64,000 nucleotides of DNA from Candidatus Berkiella cookevillensis (GTDB lineage Bacteria > Pseudomonadota > Gammaproteobacteria > Berkiellales > Berkiellaceae): contig NZ_LKHV02000001.1 of assembly GCF_001431315.2 (NCBI RefSeq), positions 558,001 through 622,000 on the forward strand, read 5' to 3'. Below, piece after piece: positions 17,434-26,253 of this stretch (the first letter of the stretch is position 1; every line of letters starts with the position of its first letter). Under the pieces are notes generated by a model. The model was not told the DNA's origin. It worked only from the letters and a program-made list of their open reading frames with translations, and searched no databases. The translations under genes were made by a program, and so were the position numbers.

Positions 17434-18722
17434 GGGTCATCCCTACTTAAGGGGGCACTTCAGTTTAGGAACATAGCACTTTAACTCTTAATCTATAATT
17501 TTCAAAATTTCTAAATCCATATGCTCTTCTTTGAATGAGCTTCATCTTTCGATGGAAGCCTTCTGTGATGCCATTGTTCTTTGTGAATCGCCACATTCTT
17601 ACTATTTCCTCTCTCCATTTAAATAGGGTCTTCCCGAGCTTAACAAGCGGTAAGAAGATGGCAGCTTTGAGCTGTTTAACCATATCAAGGAAAATAGGGA
17701 TTAGATTTTTGCATTCCTTTGCCTTGCGATGTTTATGTTTTAGAAGTGTAAAGAGTCGCTCTTTAAACTGATAAAGCGCCTGTATGGCCGGATGTTCATC
17801 TAAGAACTGTTTAAGTTTAAGCTTCTTGGTTTCGGTTAGATGCTCAGGACGCGTTCTAAACATAGCCAGTATTCCTCTGTGGTACTTCATTTGTGGATGG
17901 ATGCTGTGACAGGTTTTCATAAAAGCCTGTTCAATCAGTCTTAGTACATGAAACCTATCCGTTACAATTAAGGCTTTAGGGAAGTGCTTCTTAATGAGGT
18001 TTCGATAAGTAACACTTAAATCAATACAAGCTATTTTGACGCGTTCTCTGCCTGGTAATTGGTTAATGAAAGGCAATAAATCAGAGCCACTTTTGCCTTT
18101 AACGATATCAAAGATACGGTGGTTTTTTAGATCACAAAAAGTAGTGGCAAATCGTTGTTTTTTAGAAAAGAAGTGTTCATCAATCCCAAGTATTTTAGGC
18201 CAGTGTTGGGCTTTAATATTCTGAGCACGCAATAAATAATGTTGCTGGTACCATCGTTCAATGGTGGATTTACCGAGCTTTAATTGCTTGGCTAAATCTA
18301 ATTGAGAGACCCCTTGTGTATGTTGTTCAAAGACCTGGGCTTTTAATCTTTCTGTAGCGCGTTGATGTTTTAAGATACCGGGAAAGCGTTGATTAAAATA
18401 ACGCTTACAAGCATAACAATAAAACTTATGTGCTTTGAATCTAATGTAAGCACGACGTAGTCCAACGGATTCATGTTTTACCTCACGCATGAAGGAGTGC
18501 TTGATGCGTAATTTAGAGCCATCACAGAAAGGGCATTTGGGCTTCCGATTATAAGTAGTCTCAATAACTAAAGGTGAAGCATTTAAGACTTTCCTAATTG
18601 TAAAACCAGGCAAAAATAAAATAAGATTGGTACGGGGCATCTTTAACCTCATTTTGCTAAATCTTTCACATACTTAGCTTAATACATTACGGTTAAAGTG
18701 CCCCCTTCTTTGGGGTTGAGCC
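17434..18722 (-). mobile_element. ISL3-family insertion sequence, intact copy (1289 bp)
   Basis: Flanked by a perfect 8-bp target duplication GTTTTTTT (17426-17433 and 18723-18730), the size expected for ISL3. The ends are imperfect inverted repeats of about 27 bp that start GG-TCA and include AAGGGGGCACTT. It encodes one full-length transposase on the minus strand. Two more copies follow: 29602-30650 (decayed) and 36298-36398 (end fragment). Confidence 0.92.
17465..18652 (-). CDS. ISL3-family transposase
   Basis: 395 residues. An N-terminal zinc finger (CPFCDG and CYACKRYF), a helix-turn-helix region with LDLAKQLKLGKSTIERW, and a DDE domain with GIDEHFFSKK, VTDRFHVLRL and the Glu-containing NGITEGFHRKMK. 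It appears complete and potentially active. It fills nearly all of the IS. Confidence 0.93.
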   Translation of the reverse strand: MRLKMPRTNLILFLPGFTIRKVLNASPLVIETTYNRKPKCPFCDGSKLRIKHSFMREVKHESVGLRRAYIRFKAHKFYCYACKRYFNQRFPGILKHQRATERLKAQVFEQHTQGVSQLDLAKQLKLGKSTIERWYQQHYLLRAQNIKAQHWPKILGIDEHFFSKKQRFATTFCDLKNHRIFDIVKGKSGSDLLPFINQLPGRERVKIACIDLSVTYRNLIKKHFPKALIVTDRFHVLRLIEQAFMKTCHSIHPQMKYHRGILAMFRTRPEHLTETKKLKLKQFLDEHPAIQALYQFKERLFTLLKHKHRKAKECKNLIPIFLDMVKQLKAAIFLPLVKLGKTLFKWREEIVRMWRFTKNNGITEGFHRKMKLIQRRAYGFRNFENYRLRVKVLCS

Positions 18723-18819
18723 GTTTTTTTATGCCAATAAGACTCTAAGACATTTCATAAAACCCTACTTTTTTGCCACTATTGCTGACTAACAGGTATC
18801 AATTTTATATCTAAAACGT

Positions 18820-20016
18820 TCAATTTCCAGTTTTGATAAGTTTAATTGCCTTATTTAGGTCTGCTGATGAAAAGTGTCTAAATTCGCTAGAACCAGGAAA
18901 GCTGCTTCTAAATGATACAGGTTCACCAAGCTTAAGAATTTTGCTTTCAATTTTCTTGGCCATTACAGTACCTACGTTTTCTAGAATAATTAACTCAGAT
19001 ATGAATCCAGCGACTTTGGCAACGTCATAAATTCTTTGAGCACCCAGATTTTCACTCGTGATGCCCACTTTATAAATGTCACCCTCCGCATGCCACAAAT
19101 AAACTACATCTCTCGTATTATATCTATCTAAATATTCTAAATGCGCTGTAATATCATCTAGTATTCCAAACCGCCTGGCTGCTACATAGGCATTATTATT
19201 CTTTCTATAAAAGTCTCTTCTAGTTGAATATTTTAATGCTTCCTTAGCCAATAATTTCGGTGTCCAATTTACTCTTTCTGTGTATTTCATATGAGAGCAA
19301 ACTTCATTTAAAATACTTCGGTTGATTGCTACCCCATAAGCTGTAGAAAATTTTTGGAATTCATTTCTGGTTTCATACTTTTGAGCCTCTTGAGCTATCT
19401 CTTCATTTGACCAGTATTTGATTTTAAACTCCATATGATTGCATACTTTATCCAGAATATTTCTTCTTTGGGCTGCTACATATGCTAAAGGACTTGATTC
19501 TTTAAAGTTACTTCGTGATTTAAACTTAGCTGCCTCTTCAAGAATCATTTCGTCAGTCCATTTAATATGCAGTACATCCATGTGTGAACATATCTCATCT
19601 AAAATTCCACTTTTCCAGGCGGCTTTGTAAGCGCCAAGGCTATTGGTACGAAATTCTGATTTCATTGTAAATTTAGAGGCTTCATCTCTTATTTTCTCAT
19701 CTGTCCATTTTGGATGCAGGTTATCCATATGAGTACAGATTTGATCTATAAGCCCTCGGTTATGAGCTGCTTGATATGCACCGTTAGAACCTTTTTTGAA
19801 ATCATATTTAGATTGATATTTCTTTGCTTCAGTTGCCAACATTTTATCAGACCAAGACATACGGGCTGGGCACATATGAGAACAAATTTTTTCTATAATG
19901 CCTCGGTATTTGGCTGCGGCATAAGTTAAGCTGCTCTTGGCACGAAACTCCTGTTTTGTCTGGTATTTTCTGGCTTCTTCAACCAGCTTTTCATATGTCC
20001 ATTTGGTGTATGCCAT
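18820..20016 (-). CDS. six-repeat protein with C-terminal GIY-YIG-like domain
   Basis: 398 residues. Tryptophans at 6, 55, 104, 153, 202 and 251 mark six tandem units of exactly 49 residues. Each has the pattern W-(T/S)-x5-7-EA-x-K(Y/F)...F...AY-x-AA...(I/L)-(D/E)-x-(I/V)-C-x-H-M. After residue about 298 the tail (VVYLWHAEGDIYKVGITS, then an Arg and helices) resembles T5orf172/MUG113-type GIY-YIG domains. Similar repeat-plus-GIY-YIG proteins occur in phages. The repeats probably bind nucleic acid, and a nuclease role is inferred. It lies just inside the left end of the island and is read toward ssrA. Confidence 0.75.
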   Translation of the reverse strand: MAYTKWTYEKLVEEARKYQTKQEFRAKSSLTYAAAKYRGIIEKICSHMCPARMSWSDKMLATEAKKYQSKYDFKKGSNGAYQAAHNRGLIDQICTHMDNLHPKWTDEKIRDEASKFTMKSEFRTNSLGAYKAAWKSGILDEICSHMDVLHIKWTDEMILEEAAKFKSRSNFKESSPLAYVAAQRRNILDKVCNHMEFKIKYWSNEEIAQEAQKYETRNEFQKFSTAYGVAINRSILNEVCSHMKYTERVNWTPKLLAKEALKYSTRRDFYRKNNNAYVAARRFGILDDITAHLEYLDRYNTRDVVYLWHAEGDIYKVGITSENLGAQRIYDVAKVAGFISELIILENVGTVMAKKIESKILKLGEPVSFRSSFPGSSEFRHFSSADLNKAIKLIKTGN

Positions 20017-20076
20017 AGGTATACTTATCCGATTTTTTATATTGATGCATCTAAAAAAAGCACTATATCTCAGCAG

Positions 20077-20373
20077 GTGTCCAAAGTACTAAAGCTATTC
20101 AGTATGTTGTTTGGTATGTTGAGAAAGGGGGGTATGTATTTGAGTGCCAAATATGCTGAAAAGCAAAATCGAGAACTTAATGAATTTCTTAAGCGCGCTG
20201 AAAAAAACTTCAAAAAGCGAAATGAAATTAAAGAGGTGAAATTTAAGGTTGGTTTTAATGAATGGCGAATTGATAATTTCGAATTAGTGAAACAGCTTCT
20301 TTTAAGTGCTGACCCTATGGTTCAGCTCCCGGAAGGGTGTTTAATGGACGAATATCCAAAGTTTTTGGGGTAG
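20077..20373 (+). CDS. hypothetical protein, about 98 aa
   Basis: Start uncertain: GTG 20077 or ATG 20104. A weakly hydrophobic N-terminal helix is followed by a Lys/Glu-rich segment and a C-terminal part without known motifs. Divergent from the six-repeat gene. No family recognised. Confidence 0.4.
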   Translation: MSKVLKLFSMLFGMLRKGGMYLSAKYAEKQNRELNEFLKRAEKNFKKRNEIKEVKFKVGFNEWRIDNFELVKQLLLSADPMVQLPEGCLMDEYPKFLG

Positions 20374-20552
20374 ATTCCGATTAATTCACCTTCTTGGTTG
20401 GATTACCTGGATAAATTGTCGTTCAACTGTGTACTTTGTGTGAAGAGACGCATGGAAGTGCACTAATCTTGCTGCAACCTATCATTTTTTGAAGTTATTT
20501 ATATAAATATATTGGTATTTAAGTAACAGGAAATTCCGACGAAAGGTTGTGG

Positions 20553-20564
20553 ATATACGTATAT
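20553..20564. promoter_or_regulatory. palindrome, possible antitoxin operator
   Basis: Perfect 12-bp palindrome ATATACGTATAT 44 bases upstream of the antitoxin ATG, followed by repeated TATACT-like steps. Toxin-antitoxin operons are commonly autoregulated at such sites; the assignment is inference. Confidence 0.45.
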
Positions 20565-20607
20565 ACTATAACCTATACTATCTATATACTTATGAGGAGT
20601 GTAAAAG

Positions 20608-20898
20608 ATGAAAATGCATAAGGTTTTGATCTCTATGCCAGAGGATGTATACGTGCGTATGCGCGCAAGCATTCCTGAGAGACAGAGAAGCAAGGTTTTT
20701 ACAAGGCTTATAGAGTCAGAATTAGCAAAACAGGAAGAAGCGATTTATCAAGCAGCACTTGCGCTTGAAAAAGATGCGGCAGCTTTAATTGAAGTTATGG
20801 AAATTAATAAAGCTTTTGCTAATGATGGCTTAGAAAATGATGTTTTTGATGAATCCGTTTTTCAAGAACAGGATCCAAATGCTAAGTCAAGGGGCTAA
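20608..20898 (+). CDS. antitoxin of MazEF/PemIK-type module
   Basis: 96 residues with an N-terminal ribbon-helix-helix-like start (KVLISMPEDVYVRMRASI then a helix with RSKVFTRLIESEL) and an acidic C-terminal tail (about 65-96) suited to wrapping a toxin. GAGGAG precedes the ATG. It ends three bases before the toxin gene, so the two are cotranscribed with antitoxin first, as usual for type II modules. Confidence 0.8.
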   Translation: MKMHKVLISMPEDVYVRMRASIPERQRSKVFTRLIESELAKQEEAIYQAALALEKDAAALIEVMEINKAFANDGLENDVFDESVFQEQDPNAKSRG

Positions 20899-20901
20899 AA
20901 G

Positions 20902-21228
20902 ATGCACCAAAGAGGTGAGGTTTATTGGGTAGAAGAGTTGGAAAATTCCGGTTCAGAAATTCGCAAAAAAAGGCCATGGGTTATCATGGGAATTAACGCA
21001 ATCAATCGCGCTCGAAGCACTATAATAGCAATACCTTTATCGACCTCAGCTTCAGAGCGGCCACCGCTGAGTGTTAAAGTTTCGATGAAGGGGCAGCGTG
21101 TTGTTGCTATTTGTGACCAAATACGCGCCATTGATAAAACGAGATTTTTAAATAAGGTTGATAAACTTTCAACTCTTGATATTAGCCTAATTGAAGAAAA
21201 TTTAACGAAAATTCTGGGGCTTGGATAA
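20902..21228 (+). CDS. MazF/PemK-family toxin (mRNA endonuclease)
   Basis: 108 residues with the PemK/MazF fold markers: QRGEVYWVEELENSGSEIRKKRPWVIM at the start (the RG-x-x-RP-type loop), IAIPLSTSA in the middle and VAICDQIRAIDKTRF, which carries the conserved D-Q-(I/V)-R segment near the active site. Such toxins cleave mRNA when the antitoxin is degraded. The module sits inside the ssrA island and would help to maintain it. Confidence 0.88.
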   Translation: MHQRGEVYWVEELENSGSEIRKKRPWVIMGINAINRARSTIIAIPLSTSASERPPLSVKVSMKGQRVVAICDQIRAIDKTRFLNKVDKLSTLDISLIEENLTKILGLG

Positions 21229-21292
21229 CCATTCAGACATTTCGCAATAAAAAGAAAAAAATCTCATTAAAGTAGTAAAGAGGTGACGCGGA

Positions 21293-21985
21293 ATGAATCA
21301 ACAAATGATTTATATTTCGTTGGGATTGTTGATTATTGGTTTAAGTGGCCCGATATTGAGGTTTGCTAAATATCTTCTTTATTTGCGTCGAGTAACTTCA
21401 TTTAAAGCGAAATTAGAAAATTTCTCCGAAATGGAAGAAAAGATTTCAGTCAATATTAAACCCACCTTTATATTATCTCCAAGAGAGGCACAATATTGTT
21501 TACAATTAAAATGCAAGAAAGAATACGGTGTTCAATATGAATCACTTCGCACTCAAGTCGCCGAAGAAATACCTGGAATATGTTTTGTAGCAAGCCAAAT
21601 CGCAATAAATACTTCACGACAATCATACCTTGCGCTAGCTGTAGGAGGACCAATAATAGGTATATGTATTTTTGGTAGCGCTCTTGAAGATCTGGGGCAT
21701 GTAGAAACAAAATGGCAAACAAGATTTGATACGTTAGATAAAATGATAGGGATATTAAAAACTGCTCGCGCTTCAAGTTTTATTCAAATTTTTGATCCTC
21801 GCTCATGGTTGACCTCGATATTGAGAATACCATTTTATCTTTTAAAAGCGACCGGATTTAATATCGAAAAAATTGAAGATTCTCTCTTGGGGCATCTGTT
21901 CAAAGCTGCATTTCTAATCGCAATCATTATGGTGCTATTAAAACTAGGATTTACAACGAAAGATATCAGCGGATTCCATCTGTAA
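21293..21985 (+). CDS. hypothetical membrane-anchored protein, 230 aa
   Basis: Hydrophobic helices at the N-terminus (about 5-30) and C-terminus (about 203-222), with one weak hydrophobic stretch around 117-131; the rest is soluble. No known domain. AGAGGTGA lies upstream of the ATG. It stands alone between the toxin-antitoxin pair and the integrase remnant; island cargo of unknown function. Confidence 0.55.
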   Translation: MNQQMIYISLGLLIIGLSGPILRFAKYLLYLRRVTSFKAKLENFSEMEEKISVNIKPTFILSPREAQYCLQLKCKKEYGVQYESLRTQVAEEIPGICFVASQIAINTSRQSYLALAVGGPIIGICIFGSALEDLGHVETKWQTRFDTLDKMIGILKTARASSFIQIFDPRSWLTSILRIPFYLLKATGFNIEKIEDSLLGHLFKAAFLIAIIMVLLKLGFTTKDISGFHL

Positions 21986-22328
21986 CTAATTCTTAATTGC
22001 TTCATCTTCTTTCATGATAAGTCTGTGATGTTGATATAAGGCGTTGCATACTTGCTTTATTGTAAGCAAATCACAAAAATTATTTAAGAGTTTTGAAGTT
22101 ATCTTTTAAATTCAATTGGTATAATAATTCATTCTTTGTTGGCAAATGTTCACTAAGCTAATATGAATCGCTTAGGATGAAATAATATTCATGGTTATCA
22201 AGCACGAATTTAGCAATCAAGAATCTACTAATGTGTTTTTATATATGATAAAAAGCAATCTAACGCAAAGCTAACAAAGTAGGTGCCAAATTTAAAAAAA
22301 TAGATTTTGTAATCAAGATTACAGGTAA
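21986..22328. other. gene-free stretch in island
   Basis: AT-rich sequence with stops in all frames and no hairpin terminator or repeat that I can support. Confidence 0.5.
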
Positions 22329-22634
22329 CTAAGTGCTTTGGTTCGCCATCTCTTTTGCGATTGCTTTAGCCAATTCAGCCACTCCATTAGTATTCATCTT
22401 ATTAGCGCGTGGTTGTTTTAACTGTTTCAAAATATCTGTCTGTCTGCTCTCTTGCACTTCGCCATAGCTATAAAATGTAGTCAGTACGCCCTCATAGCCT
22501 AGATTTTGGCTCCATGCTTTAAATTCCTCAGCGGACTGGCATAAGCTTTCATCTAAAGCTGCTAAGGTATTCCGAAAACTATGGAGGTTAAAATAAGGCA
22601 TATTTTCTAATTCAAAAGCATCTTTAAAATATGT
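22329..22634 (-). pseudogene. C-terminal fragment of a P4-type tyrosine integrase
   Basis: About 100 codons with the end of a tyrosine recombinase: FNLHSFRNTLAAL (catalytic HxxR), then WSQNLGYEGVLTTFYSYGEV with the likely nucleophile Tyr. The third catalytic position, usually LGHE, reads LGYE. The catalytic core's first half and the N-terminal domains are missing. At about 22635 the frame closes and runs into the tail of the neighbouring broken gene, so a deletion junction is likely. The matching N-terminal fragment type lies at 36255. Confidence 0.82.
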
Positions 22635-23367
22635 TTAGCAAATAATGCCTGTAAATCTGGTATCGCTTGATTATTTTTAGGGGCGTATATGTCTAGCGAA
22701 CCTTCCGCCTCACAGTATACAAATATAATCTCAAATGCTGGGTTATGCGCTTGGTTTGTTAAAGTACCACAAACCCATTCAATGGTGGTTTGTCCAAAGT
22801 CCTCTGGATGAACAAAGAGATATTCTTTTTGATTGCGGTGATAGGACTCAACAATACAATTTTTACCCCTTCCTTACCTGAAAAATAGGCACTAATTGCT
22901 TCGGCAAAAGCGTCGGTATCATCATTTTCAAGGTGTGGTGGTAAATTGAGGAAATCGTTACGTTTCTTCCAAAACGACGCGCTTACATTATCGGCATGCA
23001 AAAACCTCACTGCGCCCCGCCAATATTTAGGTTTACTGAGAAATGCCCAAATAGCTTTGGCATGAAAACCATCTATAGCGGCAATTTCCTCAATAAAAGC
23101 ATCGTCATTATGAAAGCTTGCCTCGTCAACTAAGGCTAAAATACCCCCTTCACAGGCTAAGGCATTTATATCTTGAAACTCGGCCTCTATACCAGCAATT
23201 TGGTCAGGGGGTAGGTTGCTCAAGGCATTCTGCAAGATATCAACATCATGCTCCTGTAATTGGTTAACATTAACCTCAAGCTGTATGCCTTTAGCTTCAA
23301 AATATTTAGCCAGATATAAATTAGGTGTTTTTCTAAAGAATTGACGGTTAGAGTATTGAGCTGCCAT
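22617..23367 (-). pseudogene. hsd-linked gene of unknown function, frameshifted
   Basis: Fourth gene of the hsd operon; its ATG overlaps hsdS by 20 bases. It reads 202 codons in one frame to 22759. From about 22870, however, a frame one base away continues coherently (YHRNQKEYLFVHPEDFG, then an aromatic-rich segment) to a stop at 22617. A single missing base in the GGGG run near 22870 would explain this. The protein is soluble, with no domain I recognise. The gene's 3' end abuts the integrase remnant. Confidence 0.6.
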
Positions 23368-24601
23368 GTTTTAACTTCCCTTTTTTGTACTGGTGTGTTC
23401 CTTTCACTGTGACTTGCCCGTTCATTAGCATGGGGAGGAGCCAGTCTCGGAGCTTTGATAATTCAAGATTCTCTTGATCCAAATTCTTAATTTGCTTTAA
23501 TTGCGGCAATACAAAGCGATCAAATTTTTTCTGTAAAGCGAAGTCAGGAACTACGACTTTTATTGTTCTAAGAACATCTTGCCGAATACCAAAGACAGTA
23601 CTCCCGCTTAAACTACCTAATATTTGAGAATAGCCATGTCCCTTTGAAAGCTCATAATATAGATATGTCGGAGCTAATAACGTTTGCTTAGCTCTTATTG
23701 CAAATAACCTCTGGCTCATACAGTAGTCAGTTTTACCATGGATAAAATAAAACTCGCCAGCAGGAGCTTCTGAGGTCATTAATATATCGCCATCTCTTAA
23801 TTTTTCAGGCATCCATTTATCAAACATCGCTTGATCCACTTTGTTTGCTTTTTCAAGATTGCATAATTTTCCACCTTTAACTAGCTTTGCTGAAAGCGCA
23901 ATAATACCATCTTCCCTTTCCGTCCAGTCACCACCCAATTTTCTAGGTGTTTTTCCGCGATGATCAAGGATAGCATCGACACACTGATTTAACTCTTTAA
24001 CACCCCAGCCCTTAGGAATTTCACGCTTAAGCGCTTCATTGTAAACCATTTTGCCGCCAGCGGATTTATAAGGTTTGCCATTGGCACCAGGGAAGTCGAA
24101 TTGTACAAACCAATAGTCGTAGATGAGCTTGGCCATGGCTTCTAGCTCGGTGTTGATTTTGTTGTTGAGAGCTATTTTGGAATCTAACAACGAAAGCACT
24201 TTTGCAATCTTTAACTGATCTATTTTTTCTGGGATTTTAACCTCTAAAAGATATGCAATACTCCTTGACAGACCAGGCACAGCACTATGAGTGTTCAATT
24301 TATCAAGCCCCAAGGTTCCAAGGAAGTAGTACCAGAAACACATATTATCTTTATTGGAATCGAGCAGTCTTAAGTAATAAGCAGTATCAGTTGGGGTGAA
24401 ATGTTTTTTTGCATAGGTTATTTTACCAACACTACCTTTCCTTCCAATAATTACACCCGGGCCTTCAACTTTATATGAGTCTATATACCCTGTAATTCCA
24501 TTAGAACCATAGACAGGATATTGACCAGTGTTTTCATCATTAACACGTACAGCATAACCATATTCGAAAGCAACACGCTTGGAAATAGACATTTTATTCA
24601 T
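23348..24601 (-). CDS. hsdS: type I restriction-modification specificity subunit
   Basis: 417 residues with two target-recognition domains (about 1-120 and 200-360), separated and followed by conserved helices: IAKVLSLLDSKIALNNKINTEL in the middle and LSKLRDWLLPMLMNGQV at the end. It sets DNA sequence specificity for HsdM and HsdR. Its start overlaps the hsdM stop by eight bases, which suggests translational coupling. The first recognition domain is rather short, starting almost directly at ISKRVAFEYG. Confidence 0.92.
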   Translation of the reverse strand: MNKMSISKRVAFEYGYAVRVNDENTGQYPVYGSNGITGYIDSYKVEGPGVIIGRKGSVGKITYAKKHFTPTDTAYYLRLLDSNKDNMCFWYYFLGTLGLDKLNTHSAVPGLSRSIAYLLEVKIPEKIDQLKIAKVLSLLDSKIALNNKINTELEAMAKLIYDYWFVQFDFPGANGKPYKSAGGKMVYNEALKREIPKGWGVKELNQCVDAILDHRGKTPRKLGGDWTEREDGIIALSAKLVKGGKLCNLEKANKVDQAMFDKWMPEKLRDGDILMTSEAPAGEFYFIHGKTDYCMSQRLFAIRAKQTLLAPTYLYYELSKGHGYSQILGSLSGSTVFGIRQDVLRTIKVVVPDFALQKKFDRFVLPQLKQIKNLDQENLELSKLRDWLLPMLMNGQVTVKGTHQYKKGKLKHGSSIL

Positions 24602-26228
24602 AGTTTAATCCTGATAACTGTTTCTTAATCACACGTTCCAGTTTTGTGGATTCTGAAAATAGCTTATCTAGGCAATTCGTAAAGTCATTCATTTTTGATT
24701 TGAATTCATCACAACTTATATCAACATGTTCAATCTTAACCTCAAAATACTGCCCTGCACTTAATGAATAATTTTTCGATGCAATATCTTCATAACTCAC
24801 AACTACTGAAAAATCATCAACAGCTTCTTTATTATTAAACGTACTAATAATCTGGTCTTCTTCAGTATGTGATAAAACAGTTTTTTGATTTTTTCCATCT
24901 TTAACAGTAGTGCCTAGGTTTGAGGCATCAATAAGTACCACGTCTTCTTTATTAGTTTTGTCTATAAATAATATAGAAACATTGGTGCCAGTATTGGCAA
25001 ATATATTTGAAGGCATACTCACCACCCCCGCTAGCATTTTCTCATTTACCAGCTTTTGACGTATTTTCATATCAATGCCACTTTGAGCAGTAATAAACCC
25101 TGTCGGAACAACAACGGCAGCTTTGCCCTTAGCTTTTAGCGAATAGATAATATGCTGTAGGAACATCAAATAAATTGCCATTGACTCTTTTTTCTTTTCG
25201 GGAATTTTCGGTACACCAGCAAAAAAACGGTCGTGATTTTCTTTGCTTTCTAGGTCTTTACTATAATCCGAAAAGTCGAGCTTAAAGGGTGGGTTCGAAA
25301 CAATGTAATCAAATTGTTCTAGCTTGCCATTATCTTTTTTATGGTAAGGCTCTAGTATAGTATTACCTTTAATGATGTTGTGTATTGAGTGCACTAAATT
25401 ATTAAGAATCAGGTTCAAACGCAATAAGCCCGATGATTTTTGTGAGATATCTTGCGAATAGATGGTGCATTTATCTTCGCCTATCTCATGAGCAAGATTC
25501 ATTAATAAGGTGCCCGAGCCTGCTGATGGATCATAACAGGTCACATTCTGAACTTTTCGTCCATTCTTCTTTGGCACTAAACAACGCGCCATGATTTTAG
25601 CTACTGCGTGCGGGGTAAAGTACTCGGCATATTTACCACCACTGTTAGTGTTGTAGTCTTTAATTAGATATTCAAAAATAGTGGCGTAAAAATCAAATTT
25701 CTCGTTGAAAATATGTTCAAAGCTAAAGCCTGTGAGCTTATTCACAATGGCTTTACAAAAATCATCACGTTTATCAGTGACATATTTACTTAGATTTTCG
25801 AATAGAACGATCTTTTCACCACCGCCGGTAAGCACTGAGAAGATATCGCTGTTATCACGAGCAATATCAACTAGGGTGCTATCGAAAATGTCGGCAAAAT
25901 TTGGTTCGTTCTGCCTAGCAAATAGCGTTGAAATATAGTGATCTTTCTTGATGTGAGCAGTACTCTCCTTTAGCTGCATCTTTAGCATTTCATATTCATC
26001 ATCGCTTAATTTGTTAAGCGCGGCTTCCCAATTTTTGGCATTACCGATTCTTTTGTCTAATTGTTTTATTTCATAGACAAACTTATCGTTCAGAAATTTA
26101 TATAAAAATACCTGCGTGATGATTTTAAATTCATTGCCGTCGTTACCTAAGCCATAGTTAGCGCAGACGCTTTTTAAGTCATCAATCAGTTTTTTAGTTT
26201 GTTGTGCAAATTGCTGTGTCGTCGTCAT
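24594..26228 (-). CDS. hsdM: type I restriction-modification DNA methyltransferase subunit
   Basis: 544-residue N6-adenine methyltransferase. The N-terminal HsdM helical domain is followed by the AdoMet-binding motif YDPSAGSGTLL and the catalytic NPPF in IVSNPPFKLDFSDY. It appears intact. It works with HsdS for modification and with HsdR for restriction. Second gene of the hsdR-M-S operon, 25 bases after hsdR. Confidence 0.95.
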   Translation of the reverse strand: MTTTQQFAQQTKKLIDDLKSVCANYGLGNDGNEFKIITQVFLYKFLNDKFVYEIKQLDKRIGNAKNWEAALNKLSDDEYEMLKMQLKESTAHIKKDHYISTLFARQNEPNFADIFDSTLVDIARDNSDIFSVLTGGGEKIVLFENLSKYVTDKRDDFCKAIVNKLTGFSFEHIFNEKFDFYATIFEYLIKDYNTNSGGKYAEYFTPHAVAKIMARCLVPKKNGRKVQNVTCYDPSAGSGTLLMNLAHEIGEDKCTIYSQDISQKSSGLLRLNLILNNLVHSIHNIIKGNTILEPYHKKDNGKLEQFDYIVSNPPFKLDFSDYSKDLESKENHDRFFAGVPKIPEKKKESMAIYLMFLQHIIYSLKAKGKAAVVVPTGFITAQSGIDMKIRQKLVNEKMLAGVVSMPSNIFANTGTNVSILFIDKTNKEDVVLIDASNLGTTVKDGKNQKTVLSHTEEDQIISTFNNKEAVDDFSVVVSYEDIASKNYSLSAGQYFEVKIEHVDISCDEFKSKMNDFTNCLDKLFSESTKLERVIKKQLSGLNYE

Positions 26229-26253
26229 TATTTACTCGTTATTATTTTTTAGG

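Noticed and set aside
18820-20016. CRISPR-like or DNA repeat array
   Set aside because: The repetition is at protein level (49 residues, about 147 bases) with diverged DNA; no spacers or identical direct repeats. No CRISPR array was seen anywhere in the window.
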